Assembly (NCBI GenBank): GCA_018883665.1
Contig: JAHLFU010000217.1
Span: 1 to 17,637, forward strand
Direction: 5' to 3'
Source of the DNA: Paraprevotella stercoravium
Lineage (GTDB): Bacteria; Bacteroidota; Bacteroidia; Bacteroidales; Bacteroidaceae
DNA: 17,637 nt
A model generated the notes under the pieces. The model saw only the letters and a program-made list of their open reading frames with translations. It was not told where the DNA came from and searched no databases. Shown here piece after piece: positions 1 to 6,878 of this stretch. The position numbers and the translations under genes were made by a program. Position 1 is the stretch's first letter, and each line of letters begins with the position of its first letter.

Positions 1-1
1 G

Positions 2-172
2 CAAGTAAGCCGTAATATCGTTCCTGCTATGAAGAAATATTCCGGTGTAAAGGTCATGAAGATCATTTCGGAGATCAGAAATGCAGATATACGATCCAAG
101 GGTATAGAAAGCACCGGAAATACAACCCCGGGCCAATTGCTTCAGGATTTGGTTTTTTTCATTCTACATTGA
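2..172 (+). CDS. holA: DNA polymerase III subunit delta (HolA), C-terminal fragment
   Basis: An open frame enters from the left edge and runs 56 codons to TGA at 170-172; the start lies outside the window. HolA is the delta subunit of the clamp loader, which opens the beta sliding clamp for loading onto primed DNA. The visible part is the C-terminal helical region. Its end, with a SKG motif, a short Gly/Thr-rich linker and a final GQLLQDLVFFILH helix, resembles the C-terminus I associate with Bacteroidales HolA (KSKG...LLKELIFKILH). A strong intrinsic terminator follows 25 bp downstream, so the transcript ends here. The identification rests on a short tail recalled from related proteins, not on a catalytic motif, so another protein ending in a similar helix cannot be fully excluded. 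Confidence 0.72.
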   Translation, partial: QVSRNIVPAMKKYSGVKVMKIISEIRNADIRSKGIESTGNTTPGQLLQDLVFFILH

Positions 173-197
173 ATTAGCTTTCAAATTTTAAAATCTC

Positions 198-240
198 AGC
201 GTGCCAGAACTTTCGTACAGGAGTCCTGGCACGCTTTTTT
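198..240 (+). terminator. Intrinsic terminator after holA
   Basis: A perfect 10-bp stem (AGCGTGCCAG at 198-207 with CTGGCACGCT at 226-235) encloses an 18-nt loop and runs directly into six T residues (235-240). This is a textbook Rho-independent terminator for the plus-strand transcript ending at 172. Confidence 0.92.
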
Positions 241-520
241 ATGTGCAATCGCCGCTTTTGTAGTAAAATAGTCATTTCATGACTTGGTGTTTATCTGCTT
301 TATAAATATAAATATTGCCTGAATAGGGTAGATGAATTGTTTTTATGTTTATAAATATATAATAGACGAATATAAATACATATCCTTTTTAGTGTTTCTG
401 ATGAATTATATTTATAAACATAAATGTAAACGCTTTGAAAATGTAAATGAATAAATATTCACGCATTTATATATTTCTTATTTACCTGAAACCCAGTCTC
501 ATATGGCCTTTTATAGAAAG

Positions 521-549
521 TTGCATTATATATTTTGTAGTTACTTTTG
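521..549 (+). promoter_or_regulatory. Possible Bacteroidetes-type promoter inside the intergenic region
   Basis: TTG at 521-523 is followed after 18 bp by TACTTTTG (542-549), a match to TAnnTTTG. The spacing is slightly short of the usual 19-21 bp. It would start a transcript near 556-560, more than 260 bp before the XRE start codon, so it could give a long leader or a small RNA. Weak evidence only. Confidence 0.3.
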
Positions 550-752
550 AATAAAAATACATAGTGTATAAATATGTCTAATTTTGATAATATAAGCGTG
601 CGTAAACCAGTCGTAATTTTATTTTTATTGAAGTTTTAATTCAATGATTATCTTGACGTTTACATACTATTTACTTCTGTAAACAATACTTTGTACCTCT
701 TCTGTTTATAAATATAAATCAATATAATATTGAATTATTGAATTTATATTTA

Positions 753-772
753 GAAAAATAAATTCATTTTTC
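753..772. promoter_or_regulatory. Near-perfect 20-bp palindrome abutting the XRE promoter (candidate operator)
   Basis: GAAAAAT (753-759) and ATTTTTC (766-772) flank a partly symmetric core, and 18 of 20 positions obey two-fold symmetry about 762/763. It ends one base before the TTG of the -33 element at 773-775. HTH_3/XRE repressors often bind such dyads at their own promoters, so autoregulation is an inference. Confidence 0.4.
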
Positions 773-803
773 TTGTTTGATTTTACCTTTTTCTTTATCT
801 TTG
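773..803 (+). promoter_or_regulatory. Promoter of the XRE regulator gene
   Basis: TTG at 773-775, exactly 20 bp of spacer, then TATCTTTG at 796-803. This matches the Bacteroidetes sigma-ABfr consensus (TTTG-N19-21-TAnnTTTG). Transcription would begin about 810, leaving a leader of roughly 14 nt before ATG at 824. This placement excludes the upstream in-frame start at 773. Confidence 0.8.
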
Positions 804-823
804 TAAATAAAAATAAGAGAAGC

Positions 824-1264
824 ATGAAAGATAGAATTATGGAAATCATGAAGCTGGAAGGAATGACCCAGCAGGAATTTGCTGCGGCATTGGATATTTC
901 TCCTGCTTCTTTATCCAATATTTTTAATGGAAAGACAAATCCCACCAATAATCACGTCAATGCCATACATAAGCGTTTTCCGAATATTAATATCAGTTGG
1001 CTGATGTTTGGCGAAGGGAATATGTATATGGAAGGCTCTGCTGATTCCAAAAACAAAGATAGCTTGTCGGCTGATGAGCTTAGCGGTATTTCGTTCAATT
1101 CAGCGGATCGCGTCCCAAAAGCGAATTATTCGTCAGAAATAGCAGCAGGGGTCATTCCTGGGATATTGAATGAGCAAACAAAAATTATTGACAGACCTCA
1201 GCGGAAGATTGTGGAAATCAGAATCTTCTTCGATGATGGTACATTTGAGACATTTTCACGATAA
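824..1264 (+). CDS. XRE-family (HTH_3) transcriptional regulator
   Basis: A 146-residue cytoplasmic DNA-binding protein. Residues about 4-60 form an HTH_3/Cro-CI domain: the segment from MTQQEFA to SPASLSNIFNGK (14-37) is the characteristic helix-turn-helix with recognition helix, and ISWLMFGEG (57-65) is the usual closing motif of this fold. A low-complexity polar linker (70-110) leads to a short C-terminal strand, KIVEIRIFFDDGTFETF (128-144), of a type I associate with Bacteroidales XRE proteins; its role is unknown but could be dimerisation. The start at ATG 824 is preferred because the only good promoter occupies 773-803; an in-frame start at 773 would place the codon inside the -33 box. 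The gene stands alone between holA and pyrK, with its own promoter and a dyad next to it. Regulatory targets cannot be read from the sequence. Confidence 0.85.
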   Translation: MKDRIMEIMKLEGMTQQEFAAALDISPASLSNIFNGKTNPTNNHVNAIHKRFPNINISWLMFGEGNMYMEGSADSKNKDSLSADELSGISFNSADRVPKANYSSEIAAGVIPGILNEQTKIIDRPQRKIVEIRIFFDDGTFETFSR

Positions 1265-1577
1265 AATTCAACAAAATGCCATTTCAAAAGTGCTCTTCCA
1301 GCCATTTTTAACATATCTATTCCAGATGAACAAGTTTTGTGTACAAGAAAAATAGCATAAATAATTGAATAATAGTCTTATATGAAGAAAAATAGCTTCT
1401 GAGAATTAAGAAAATGAGCGCAGCTGTATTTTTGTACGTAAAAACGTGAATTTTGAGCAACTGATAATCACTGGAATCTCGCAGTTGATGCTGATGTTTT
1501 CAGAAGAGTGCTCCACCTTATTATATTAATCCAGTTTTATTTTTTATCTTTGCAAAAGAAATCCTAATACAACAGAA
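1265..1577. other. Intergenic region between the XRE gene and pyrK
   Basis: About 310 bp without a supported gene or a clear hairpin terminator. It contains a 12-bp direct repeat AAGAAAAATAGC (1345-1356 and 1385-1396) and, near its right end, the -7 element used for pyrK. Nothing else convincing was seen on either strand. Confidence 0.6.
1545..1552 (+). promoter_or_regulatory. -7 element of the pyrK-pyrD promoter
   Basis: TATCTTTG at 1545-1552 fits TAnnTTTG and lies 25 bp before the pyrK ATG. No TTG is found at the expected -33 position (about 1521-1526 reads TTATAT), so the promoter is recognised by its -7 box alone and may be weak or assisted. No pyrimidine-responsive leader hairpin was recognised. 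Confidence 0.6.
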
Positions 1578-2354
1578 ATGAAGAAGTATATATTAGACCT
1601 GATCGTTACCGAAAATGTTCATTTAAATGATCGGTACGTTTTGCTGAAGGCAACAAACAAAGAGCCCCTTCCTGAAATGGTTCCGGGACAGTTTGCCGAA
1701 CTGCGAGTAGACAATTCTCCATCTACATTCTTGCGTCGTCCTATTTCAATCAACAATGTGGATCGCGAGAAAAATGAGGTTTGGTTCTTGGTACAGATCG
1801 TTGGTGAAGGAACAGCGCACTTGGCTGCTTTGAAGCCGAATGATATTCTCAATACTGTAATTCCTTTGGGCAACTTTTTTTCTAAACCGGCAGACGGCGA
1901 GAAGCGCCTGTTGCTCGTCGGTGGTGGTGTTGGAACTGCTCCAATGCTTTATTTGGGCCGCATGTTGAAGGAGCAGGGATATGAACCTGAATTCTTATTG
2001 GGTGCGCGTTCTGCTTCCGATCTTTTGGAACTTGATTTATTCCGTAAGTACGGTACGGTACATATCACAACCAATGACGGAAGTATGGGGGAAGAAGGTT
2101 TTGTAACCCAACATTCCGTTTTATCGCAAGTACGTTTTGACCGAATCTATTGTTGCGGTCCGAAGCCGATGATGCAAGCCGTCGCCAAATATGCCAAGGA
2201 GAATCAGATTACCTGTGAGGTATCGTTGGAGAATATGATGGCCTGCGGTGTGGGGGCCTGTCTGTGTTGTGTGGAGAATACCAAGGAAGGTCATGTGTGT
2301 GTATGTAAAGAAGGTCCGGTATTTAATATTGAGAAATTATTATGGCAGATTTAA
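1578..2354 (+). CDS. pyrK: Dihydroorotate dehydrogenase electron-transfer subunit PyrK
   Basis: This 258-residue flavo-iron-sulfur protein passes electrons from PyrD's FMN through a [2Fe-2S] cluster and FAD to NAD+. The N-terminal ferredoxin-reductase-like beta-barrel carries the FAD-binding RRPISI motif (53-58). The NAD-binding domain has GGGVGTAPM (115-123) and YCCGPKPMM (191-199). The C-terminal cluster motif has Cys223-x4-Cys228-x2-Cys231 and Cys243, the last preceding KEGPVF, which matches the PyrK pattern. Extra cysteines sit at 230 and 241. Length is normal for the family (about 255-260). The gene overlaps pyrD by 13 bp, consistent with translational coupling and assembly of a PyrD2-PyrK2 complex. 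The start ATG lies 25 bp after the -7 box, and no other start is plausible. Confidence 0.95.
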   Translation: MKKYILDLIVTENVHLNDRYVLLKATNKEPLPEMVPGQFAELRVDNSPSTFLRRPISINNVDREKNEVWFLVQIVGEGTAHLAALKPNDILNTVIPLGNFFSKPADGEKRLLLVGGGVGTAPMLYLGRMLKEQGYEPEFLLGARSASDLLELDLFRKYGTVHITTNDGSMGEEGFVTQHSVLSQVRFDRIYCCGPKPMMQAVAKYAKENQITCEVSLENMMACGVGACLCCVENTKEGHVCVCKEGPVFNIEKLLWQI

Positions 2355-3253
2355 GAGTAAAGATAGGAGGACTGGATCTGAAGAATCCGGTGATGACCGC
2401 TTCCGGAACTTTCGGTTACGGTCTGGAGTTTGCAGATTTTATTAATCTGGAAGACTTGGGAGGAATCATTGTCAAAGGTACTACTTTGAATCCGCGCGAA
2501 GGAAATCCATATCCGCGTATGGCAGAAACAGCATCGGGTATGCTCAACTGTGTCGGTTTGCAGAACAAAGGTGTAGATTATTTCTGCAAGAACATTTATC
2601 CGCAGATTAAGGATATCAACACAAATATGATCGTCAATGTATCCGGATCATGTCCGGAGGATTATGCGGCTTGTGCGGCTCGTATTGATGAATTAGAGAA
2701 CATTCCGGCCATAGAATTGAATATTTCCTGTCCGAATGTCAAGCAGGGAGGAATGGCTTTCGGAGTAACTCCGGAAGGTGCGGCAAGTGTCGTTAAAGCC
2801 GTGCGTGAGGCTTATCATAAAACATTGATTGTGAAATTGTCGCCTAATGTAACCGACATTGCCAGTATTGCCAAGAGCGTGGTTGACGCAGGAGCCGATT
2901 CTTTGAGTCTGATCAATACGCTGATGGGTATGGCTATTGACATTGAGAAGCAGAAGCCGGTACTTTCAATCGCAACAGGCGGACTGAGCGGTCCTGCTGT
3001 GAAGCCAGTGGCGTTGCGTATGGTATGGCAGGTAGCCAAAGCAGTCAATGTGCCGATCATCGGTTTGGGTGGTATTATGAATGCTACCGACGCCATCGAG
3101 TTCCTGTTAGCAGGTGCTACAGCCATTCAGATTGGAACGGCAAACTTTATTGATCCGACCGTTACCGTTAAGGTGGCTCAAGGTATCAATGAATATCTCG
3201 ACAAGTACGGATATAGCAGCGTGAATGATATTATCGGTGCCTTGAAAGATTAA
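2342..3253 (+). CDS. pyrD: Dihydroorotate dehydrogenase, class 1B catalytic subunit PyrD
   Basis: A 303-residue FMN enzyme oxidising dihydroorotate to orotate, the fourth step of de novo UMP synthesis, in the cytoplasm. Seen in order: the N-terminal MTASGTFGYG (18-27); VKGTT (44-48), the FMN/substrate strand; NCVGLQN (69-75); ELNISCPNVKQGG (125-137), where Cys130 is the catalytic base of class 1 enzymes (class 2 uses Ser); KLSPNVTDI; and the phosphate-binding GLGGIMNATDA and ATAIQIGTANF near the C-terminus. Class 1B, NAD-linked, is assigned because pyrK directly precedes and overlaps it. Length is normal. The ATG at 2342 sits inside the last codons of pyrK, so coupled translation is likely. 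A strong terminator follows. Confidence 0.96.
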   Translation: MADLRVKIGGLDLKNPVMTASGTFGYGLEFADFINLEDLGGIIVKGTTLNPREGNPYPRMAETASGMLNCVGLQNKGVDYFCKNIYPQIKDINTNMIVNVSGSCPEDYAACAARIDELENIPAIELNISCPNVKQGGMAFGVTPEGAASVVKAVREAYHKTLIVKLSPNVTDIASIAKSVVDAGADSLSLINTLMGMAIDIEKQKPVLSIATGGLSGPAVKPVALRMVWQVAKAVNVPIIGLGGIMNATDAIEFLLAGATAIQIGTANFIDPTVTVKVAQGINEYLDKYGYSSVNDIIGALKD

Positions 3254-3282
3254 TTTCGAAAACTTTTCAGTTATACGCTGGC

Positions 3283-3326
3283 AATCAGTGCTTTTGCTTG
3301 TAAATTTGCAAAGGCACTGATTTTTT
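3283..3326 (+). terminator. Intrinsic terminator after pyrD
   Basis: A 15-bp stem (3283-3297 with 3308-3322, one G-T wobble) with a 10-nt loop is followed by a run of T to 3326. It closes the pyrK-pyrD transcript 30 bp after the stop codon. Confidence 0.92.
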
Positions 3327-3336
3327 ATTATATTTG
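3305..3336 (+). promoter_or_regulatory. Consensus promoter with no gene behind it
   Basis: TTTG at 3305-3308, exactly 20 bp, then TATATTTG at 3329-3336: a full match to the Bacteroidetes promoter consensus. It overlaps the pyrD terminator. No plus-strand coding frame follows before the opposing gene ending at 3536, so it could drive a small RNA or an antisense transcript into that gene. It may also be chance in A+T-rich DNA. Confidence 0.4.
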
Positions 3337-3491
3337 TGTTATCCTTGCTTTTATCCTTATTTTTTCTACATTTGGATCCGTACTTTGTAAGGATTTTCCT
3401 TATATTATTTTCTTGTATCTTTTCTGTGTATAATCAGTATTATGTTAAATAGGTAGTCTGAAAAGATTCTTTGGTCCTTAAATAAAGGAAT

Positions 3492-3526
3492 CCCCCACAG
3501 ACGGTTGATTAAGTTCGCTGTGAGGG
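3492..3526 (-). terminator. Probable terminator of the minus-strand two-gene unit
   Basis: On the minus strand, CCCTCACAG (3526-3518) pairs with CTGTGGGGG (3500-3492), a 9-bp stem with one wobble and a 17-nt loop, starting about 10 bp after the stop codon at 3536. The following T-tract is interrupted (ATTCCTTTATTT), so termination strength is uncertain. Confidence 0.6.
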
Positions 3527-3535
3527 AAAAAAGAA

Positions 3536-5257
3536 TTATTCTTTAAGAGGTTTTACGTCAGTAAACAAGTAGTAGTACCAGTAACTATTACCATAATACT
3601 GAGTCAGCTCATTTATGCGATCTTCATTCAAAAGCTGTAAGAAATTCACCCAGTTCTTCACTTTATTTTGTGGGATTTTGAATCCCAATGAGTAACTTTT
3701 ATTTTCAGTATTGGCCATTAAATATGCTTCAGTATATGCTTCTGGCAAATGCTCTGCAAACAGTTTCTGATAAATACTTAAGGCTTGTTTAAACCGTTTC
3801 ATATCTTTCTCTAAAAGAAAACTGCAAAGCATCAGATTTATTCGTTTTATATTTGACGAATCATTTAAAGCCGTATAGATGAATTCTGTTTTAGGTTCAT
3901 AAGATCCGATAAAGAAAGCGCTACGGTCAGGAATGGATTTCGTGTTTTGTAGCCCGTCGTGATGTCTAAGTTGCCTTTCAATATTTTCAGTCCATTTCAG
4001 ATCTTTTTGGCTTGTTCGTGCGATTTTGAAATATTTTTGTGCCAGTTTCATATCTCCTTGCATCAATGCGGCTTCTGTAAGATGTCGGATTGCTCGGGCC
4101 GATGTGGTCGAATGATTTTGTGTACCCATCTCAAAAATCTGATGCATGTATTCATCGGCTACATGAATGTTTTTATAGAACAGTGCATTAAAGAAAGCTG
4201 CTTCTTTTTCGGTGTTTCGCCAGAAGAATAAGTCTGTTGTTGATGCAACTGGATAAGAAAATAGGTGATCAGCCAAGGTTCCAGCTTCATTTTCGGCCAG
4301 CAAAGCATATCTTAAATGAAAATCTGAATAGGATGAAGTATTGGCATTGGCTAATTGATATACTTTATGCCAGTCAGCAGATTCCGCAGCTTGTTCCATG
4401 GCATAATAATTTTCTTTTAGCATGATTTTGCTTTTCTGAGTCATACAGAGTAATGGCATCATTAAGGCTGCTAACAGGCGTATTCCCCACTCCACACAGG
4501 AAAAACGAACTTTATTCGCAACCTTTAGCAATGTTTCAGATAGTAACGGAATGAATGGTACTATCAGCATGATCAGTGAATGACATGTATTGTCGACAAA
4601 CAGTTGTCTTTGTTGTTCATTAAGATAGAAAACATAATCGCTCCACAAATAGGAAAAGAATGTAGTCAGGATCATTCCCAATGCACTGAATACCCAGATA
4701 CGAGGATTCCGACTCGTAATCAGGTCATGGAACAGCATGGCTGTATAGAGGCTGAATGTGATGGCTGTACCCAATACTGGATAGACTAACAAGAAAATAC
4801 TAGGCAGCCAATTCCATGTGTTGTTTTTTCCTATTCTTATATAGGAATATAGGCAATAAACGAGTAATGCCAGTGTTGTTTGCAGAAGTTGTAATATATC
4901 TGGAAATTCAAAAAAAAGAATACTCGCTGCCAGAATAAAACCTATAACCGACGTTGCCCGCATCTGCTTCATCCGAAGGGTAGCACCTATAGAACAGGCA
5001 CAGATACTTGTCAAGGTGGCAGCAATAGCCGCTCCTATCCATGGCGAAATAAAAAGCTGTTGCAAGGCTGTATTGGCGATGAACAATATTCCTCCCGGGT
5101 AGCGCAGGCTTTCAGCAATGAAATCTCCTGCACCCAATAAAGGATTGTGAGCTTCGATATTTTTTATTGTTGCAGGCATACCTAGGGCCAAAGTGAAGAA
5201 ATTGGCAACCCAAAACAGGAGGTTGCCTGCATAGTGAGAATATTTCTTGAATTGCAT
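3536..5257 (-). CDS. Polytopic membrane protein with helical (TPR-like) C-terminal half, DUF6057-like
   Basis: A 573-residue protein that I cannot assign a function. Its first half is a string of hydrophobic segments, roughly 9-27, 55-70, 74-94, 103-117, 122-141, 150-170, 186-204, 226-246 and 257-272, giving eight or nine likely membrane spans. The second half (about 280-573) is soluble-looking, with repeated amphipathic helices such as YYAMEQAAESADWHKVYQLA (284-303) and GDMKLAQKYFKIA (401-413) that recall TPR units. The layout resembles the Bacteroidetes family I know as DUF6057, named from memory. It lies 16 bp downstream of the haem-lipoprotein gene on the same strand, so the two are almost certainly co-transcribed. 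Whether the helical half faces cytoplasm or periplasm depends on the span count. Start ATG at 5257 gives the only sensible N-terminus. Confidence 0.75.
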   Translation of the reverse strand: MQFKKYSHYAGNLLFWVANFFTLALGMPATIKNIEAHNPLLGAGDFIAESLRYPGGILFIANTALQQLFISPWIGAAIAATLTSICACSIGATLRMKQMRATSVIGFILAASILFFEFPDILQLLQTTLALLVYCLYSYIRIGKNNTWNWLPSIFLLVYPVLGTAITFSLYTAMLFHDLITSRNPRIWVFSALGMILTTFFSYLWSDYVFYLNEQQRQLFVDNTCHSLIMLIVPFIPLLSETLLKVANKVRFSCVEWGIRLLAALMMPLLCMTQKSKIMLKENYYAMEQAAESADWHKVYQLANANTSSYSDFHLRYALLAENEAGTLADHLFSYPVASTTDLFFWRNTEKEAAFFNALFYKNIHVADEYMHQIFEMGTQNHSTTSARAIRHLTEAALMQGDMKLAQKYFKIARTSQKDLKWTENIERQLRHHDGLQNTKSIPDRSAFFIGSYEPKTEFIYTALNDSSNIKRINLMLCSFLLEKDMKRFKQALSIYQKLFAEHLPEAYTEAYLMANTENKSYSLGFKIPQNKVKNWVNFLQLLNEDRINELTQYYGNSYWYYYLFTDVKPLKE

Positions 5258-5273
5258 ATTCTGATTTATTTGA

Positions 5274-6728
5274 TTATTCGAACAAATGTGCTACAGACTC
5301 TTCCAAAATGATTTCTCCATTGACAAATTCCGGGATGTTGTATGAATAAAGTCTTTCAGTGTTGTGTTCCGGATTTTTCTGAGGTAAAAGGACGGGTTTG
5401 GAGAATCCGATTTTAGGGTCAAAGTGAGCTATGAACAGACGGGTGTAACGTCCGTCCAGTCTTCTGCTACTGAAAATAATCCATTTCCCGTTCTCATCCC
5501 AACTGTGATAACTGTCTACATCCTTGCTGTTTACTGGTGCCGTATCTACATATCTGTTTGTTTTGAGATCAATCATTTTCAGGTCAGCTTGTTTGTGCCA
5601 TATAGGAAAAGTACCGCTTTCTGATTCTGTAAACAGTAAGAATCTGCCATCTGGAGAGATTCGCGGGAAAGAAGCGCTGCCTCCGTCTGTGCGAGGGTTA
5701 TAGATGGTGTCTACCTTGTTGCCCAACGTGCCGTTTGTTTCGTTAAAATCAGTACGTAAGATTGCATATTTCAATTGAGCGTATTCTTTAGGAATGTTTC
5801 TGGCACGAGCCTGGCAAAAATACAGACTTTTGCCGTCTGGTGAAAAAGCAGGAAAAGTTTCCCAATATTGTTTTTCCGTGAATCTTGGATCAGTAATGAT
5901 TTTATGTTCTTGAGAATCATATACCATCAAATCCGATTCCAGATCATAAACTTCCACTTTGTTATTGCTCTGTCCGTAGAATGCCTGATGGGTGTCGCAG
6001 TTAGCCAGTACAACAAATCTCCCTTTAGGATGCCAATAAGGATATGTACCTTTAAAATATGGAGCCATTTTATCCAGTTCCAATCTTTCTGCCTTTCCGT
6101 TCTTGACCATGACACTGCATCCGTTTTTACCTCGGGCGTGGAATAAGAAACGTTGAGGTGAATAATTATGAAAGCTGTGACAGTTGATACATCCTTCATG
6201 ATTCTCATTATTGCTAACAATACAGTTTTCCTCGAAATCTTCCAGATGTCTTTGATATATTCCCATGGTCTTCCACAAAACGTATCCAGGTGGGATAAGG
6301 CGGTAAGCTATCCATGGAGTAATGGAATCATTGGATACGGTAATTCTGAAGTCCCGATATTTTATGCCTTCCTGATGCTGATCATTCCATACGGAAACGA
6401 CAACTTTCAGTTGTTTGCCTTTGGCCCGTTCTAAACTTTCCATCCATGTTTTTTGAGGAATCTCAATAACATGATCACCATCTACGGTAAAAAGCTTTTC
6501 GTGTTCCAGATAAAAATCAGCGGATATTTTATGGGCATTCTCAATCATAAAGTTGACAGGGGCAATGTTACAGGGAACAATAACATCCTTATAATCCGGA
6601 AATATGTCAGGATACTCCGTGCTGGTTTCTTTGGGTAGACTTGTGGTACAAGCGTTGATTAATAAGATCAGACATCCAGTCGATAGGATATTTGTTATGA
6701 AGTGTTTAGAGTATTGTCTTGTTTTCAT
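5274..6728 (-). CDS. Lipoprotein with one c-type haem motif and PD40/TolB-like propeller repeats
   Basis: A 484-residue exported protein. Residues 1-27 form a lipoprotein signal: basic start, hydrophobic CLILLINA, and lipidation Cys27. An N-terminal beta-rich domain (about 38-140) follows, then a single CINCH motif (180-184), the CxxCH signature for covalent haem attachment, with His184 as the expected proximal ligand. The C-terminal half has at least four TolB/PD40-type blade motifs: YPYWHPKGRFVVLA (229-242), FPAFSPDGKSLYF (292-304), FPRISPDGRFLLFT (354-367) and YHSWDENGKWIIFSS (407-421). A periplasmic or outer-membrane location is inferred. Propellers of this type usually bind proteins or ligands, and the haem suggests redox or sensing. 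I do not recognise a characterised homologue. It heads a two-gene unit with a membrane protein 16 bp downstream. No clear TAnnTTTG box lies upstream. Confidence 0.8.
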   Translation of the reverse strand: MKTRQYSKHFITNILSTGCLILLINACTTSLPKETSTEYPDIFPDYKDVIVPCNIAPVNFMIENAHKISADFYLEHEKLFTVDGDHVIEIPQKTWMESLERAKGKQLKVVVSVWNDQHQEGIKYRDFRITVSNDSITPWIAYRLIPPGYVLWKTMGIYQRHLEDFEENCIVSNNENHEGCINCHSFHNYSPQRFLFHARGKNGCSVMVKNGKAERLELDKMAPYFKGTYPYWHPKGRFVVLANCDTHQAFYGQSNNKVEVYDLESDLMVYDSQEHKIITDPRFTEKQYWETFPAFSPDGKSLYFCQARARNIPKEYAQLKYAILRTDFNETNGTLGNKVDTIYNPRTDGGSASFPRISPDGRFLLFTESESGTFPIWHKQADLKMIDLKTNRYVDTAPVNSKDVDSYHSWDENGKWIIFSSRRLDGRYTRLFIAHFDPKIGFSKPVLLPQKNPEHNTERLYSYNIPEFVNGEIILEESVAHLFE

Positions 6729-6800
6729 GTAGATTTTCTATTATTGTGATAAGGGCCTGCTCAATGAGTGTTTTCGTTACCTTGGGTCAGTTATAAACGC

Positions 6801-6840
6801 TAAAGTGGGCCATCTGTCATTAGACAGGTAACCCACTTTA
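6801..6840 (-). terminator. Hairpin after spt, likely terminator
   Basis: TAAAGTGGG (6801-6809) and CCCACTTTA (6832-6840) form a perfect 9-bp stem, with an inner CTGTC/GACAG stem (6814-6818 with 6823-6827). It lies 38 bp beyond the spt stop on the minus strand. The T-tract is poor on the minus side (TAGCGTTTATA), so it may act as a partial terminator between spt and the lipoprotein gene, or as an RNA-stabilising structure. Confidence 0.6.
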
Positions 6841-6878
6841 TCATTATTATTAATATTGTTTGTCAAGGGGAAGCCGTA

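Larger units (their letters stand above)
241..823. other. Long A+T-rich intergenic region with repeated palindromic motifs
   Basis: No convincing gene is seen in about 580 bp. The stretch is strikingly A+T-rich. It holds four copies of a 15-bp motif, TTTATAAAYATAAAT: 299-313 and 705-719 are identical, 411-425 differs at one base, and 348-362 matches over the first 12 bases. It also has an inverted repeat GTTTACA (658-664)/TGTAAAC (678-684), with a further TGTAAAC at 425-431, and a palindrome CAATAT-A-ATATTG at 720-732. A possible promoter lies at 521-549. The downstream gene is a DNA-binding regulator, so an extended operator or control region is plausible, but A+T-rich DNA yields such patterns by chance more often than balanced DNA. 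Confidence 0.6.

Noticed and set aside
173..823. CRISPR array or origin of replication in the A+T-rich region
   Set aside because: The repeats are short, irregularly spaced (49, 63 and 294 bp) and lack unique spacers of constant size. No DnaA-box cluster or dnaA/rep gene is present.
706..948. Minus-strand 80-codon frame with a hydrophobic stretch upstream of and into the XRE gene
   Set aside because: The hydrophobicity follows from A+T-rich DNA, it overlaps the XRE promoter and HTH domain, and it has no promoter on that strand.
3254..3535. Insertion-sequence remnant between pyrD and the minus-strand gene
   Set aside because: The inverted repeats present are terminators with T-tracts. No transposase fragment or target-site duplication was seen.
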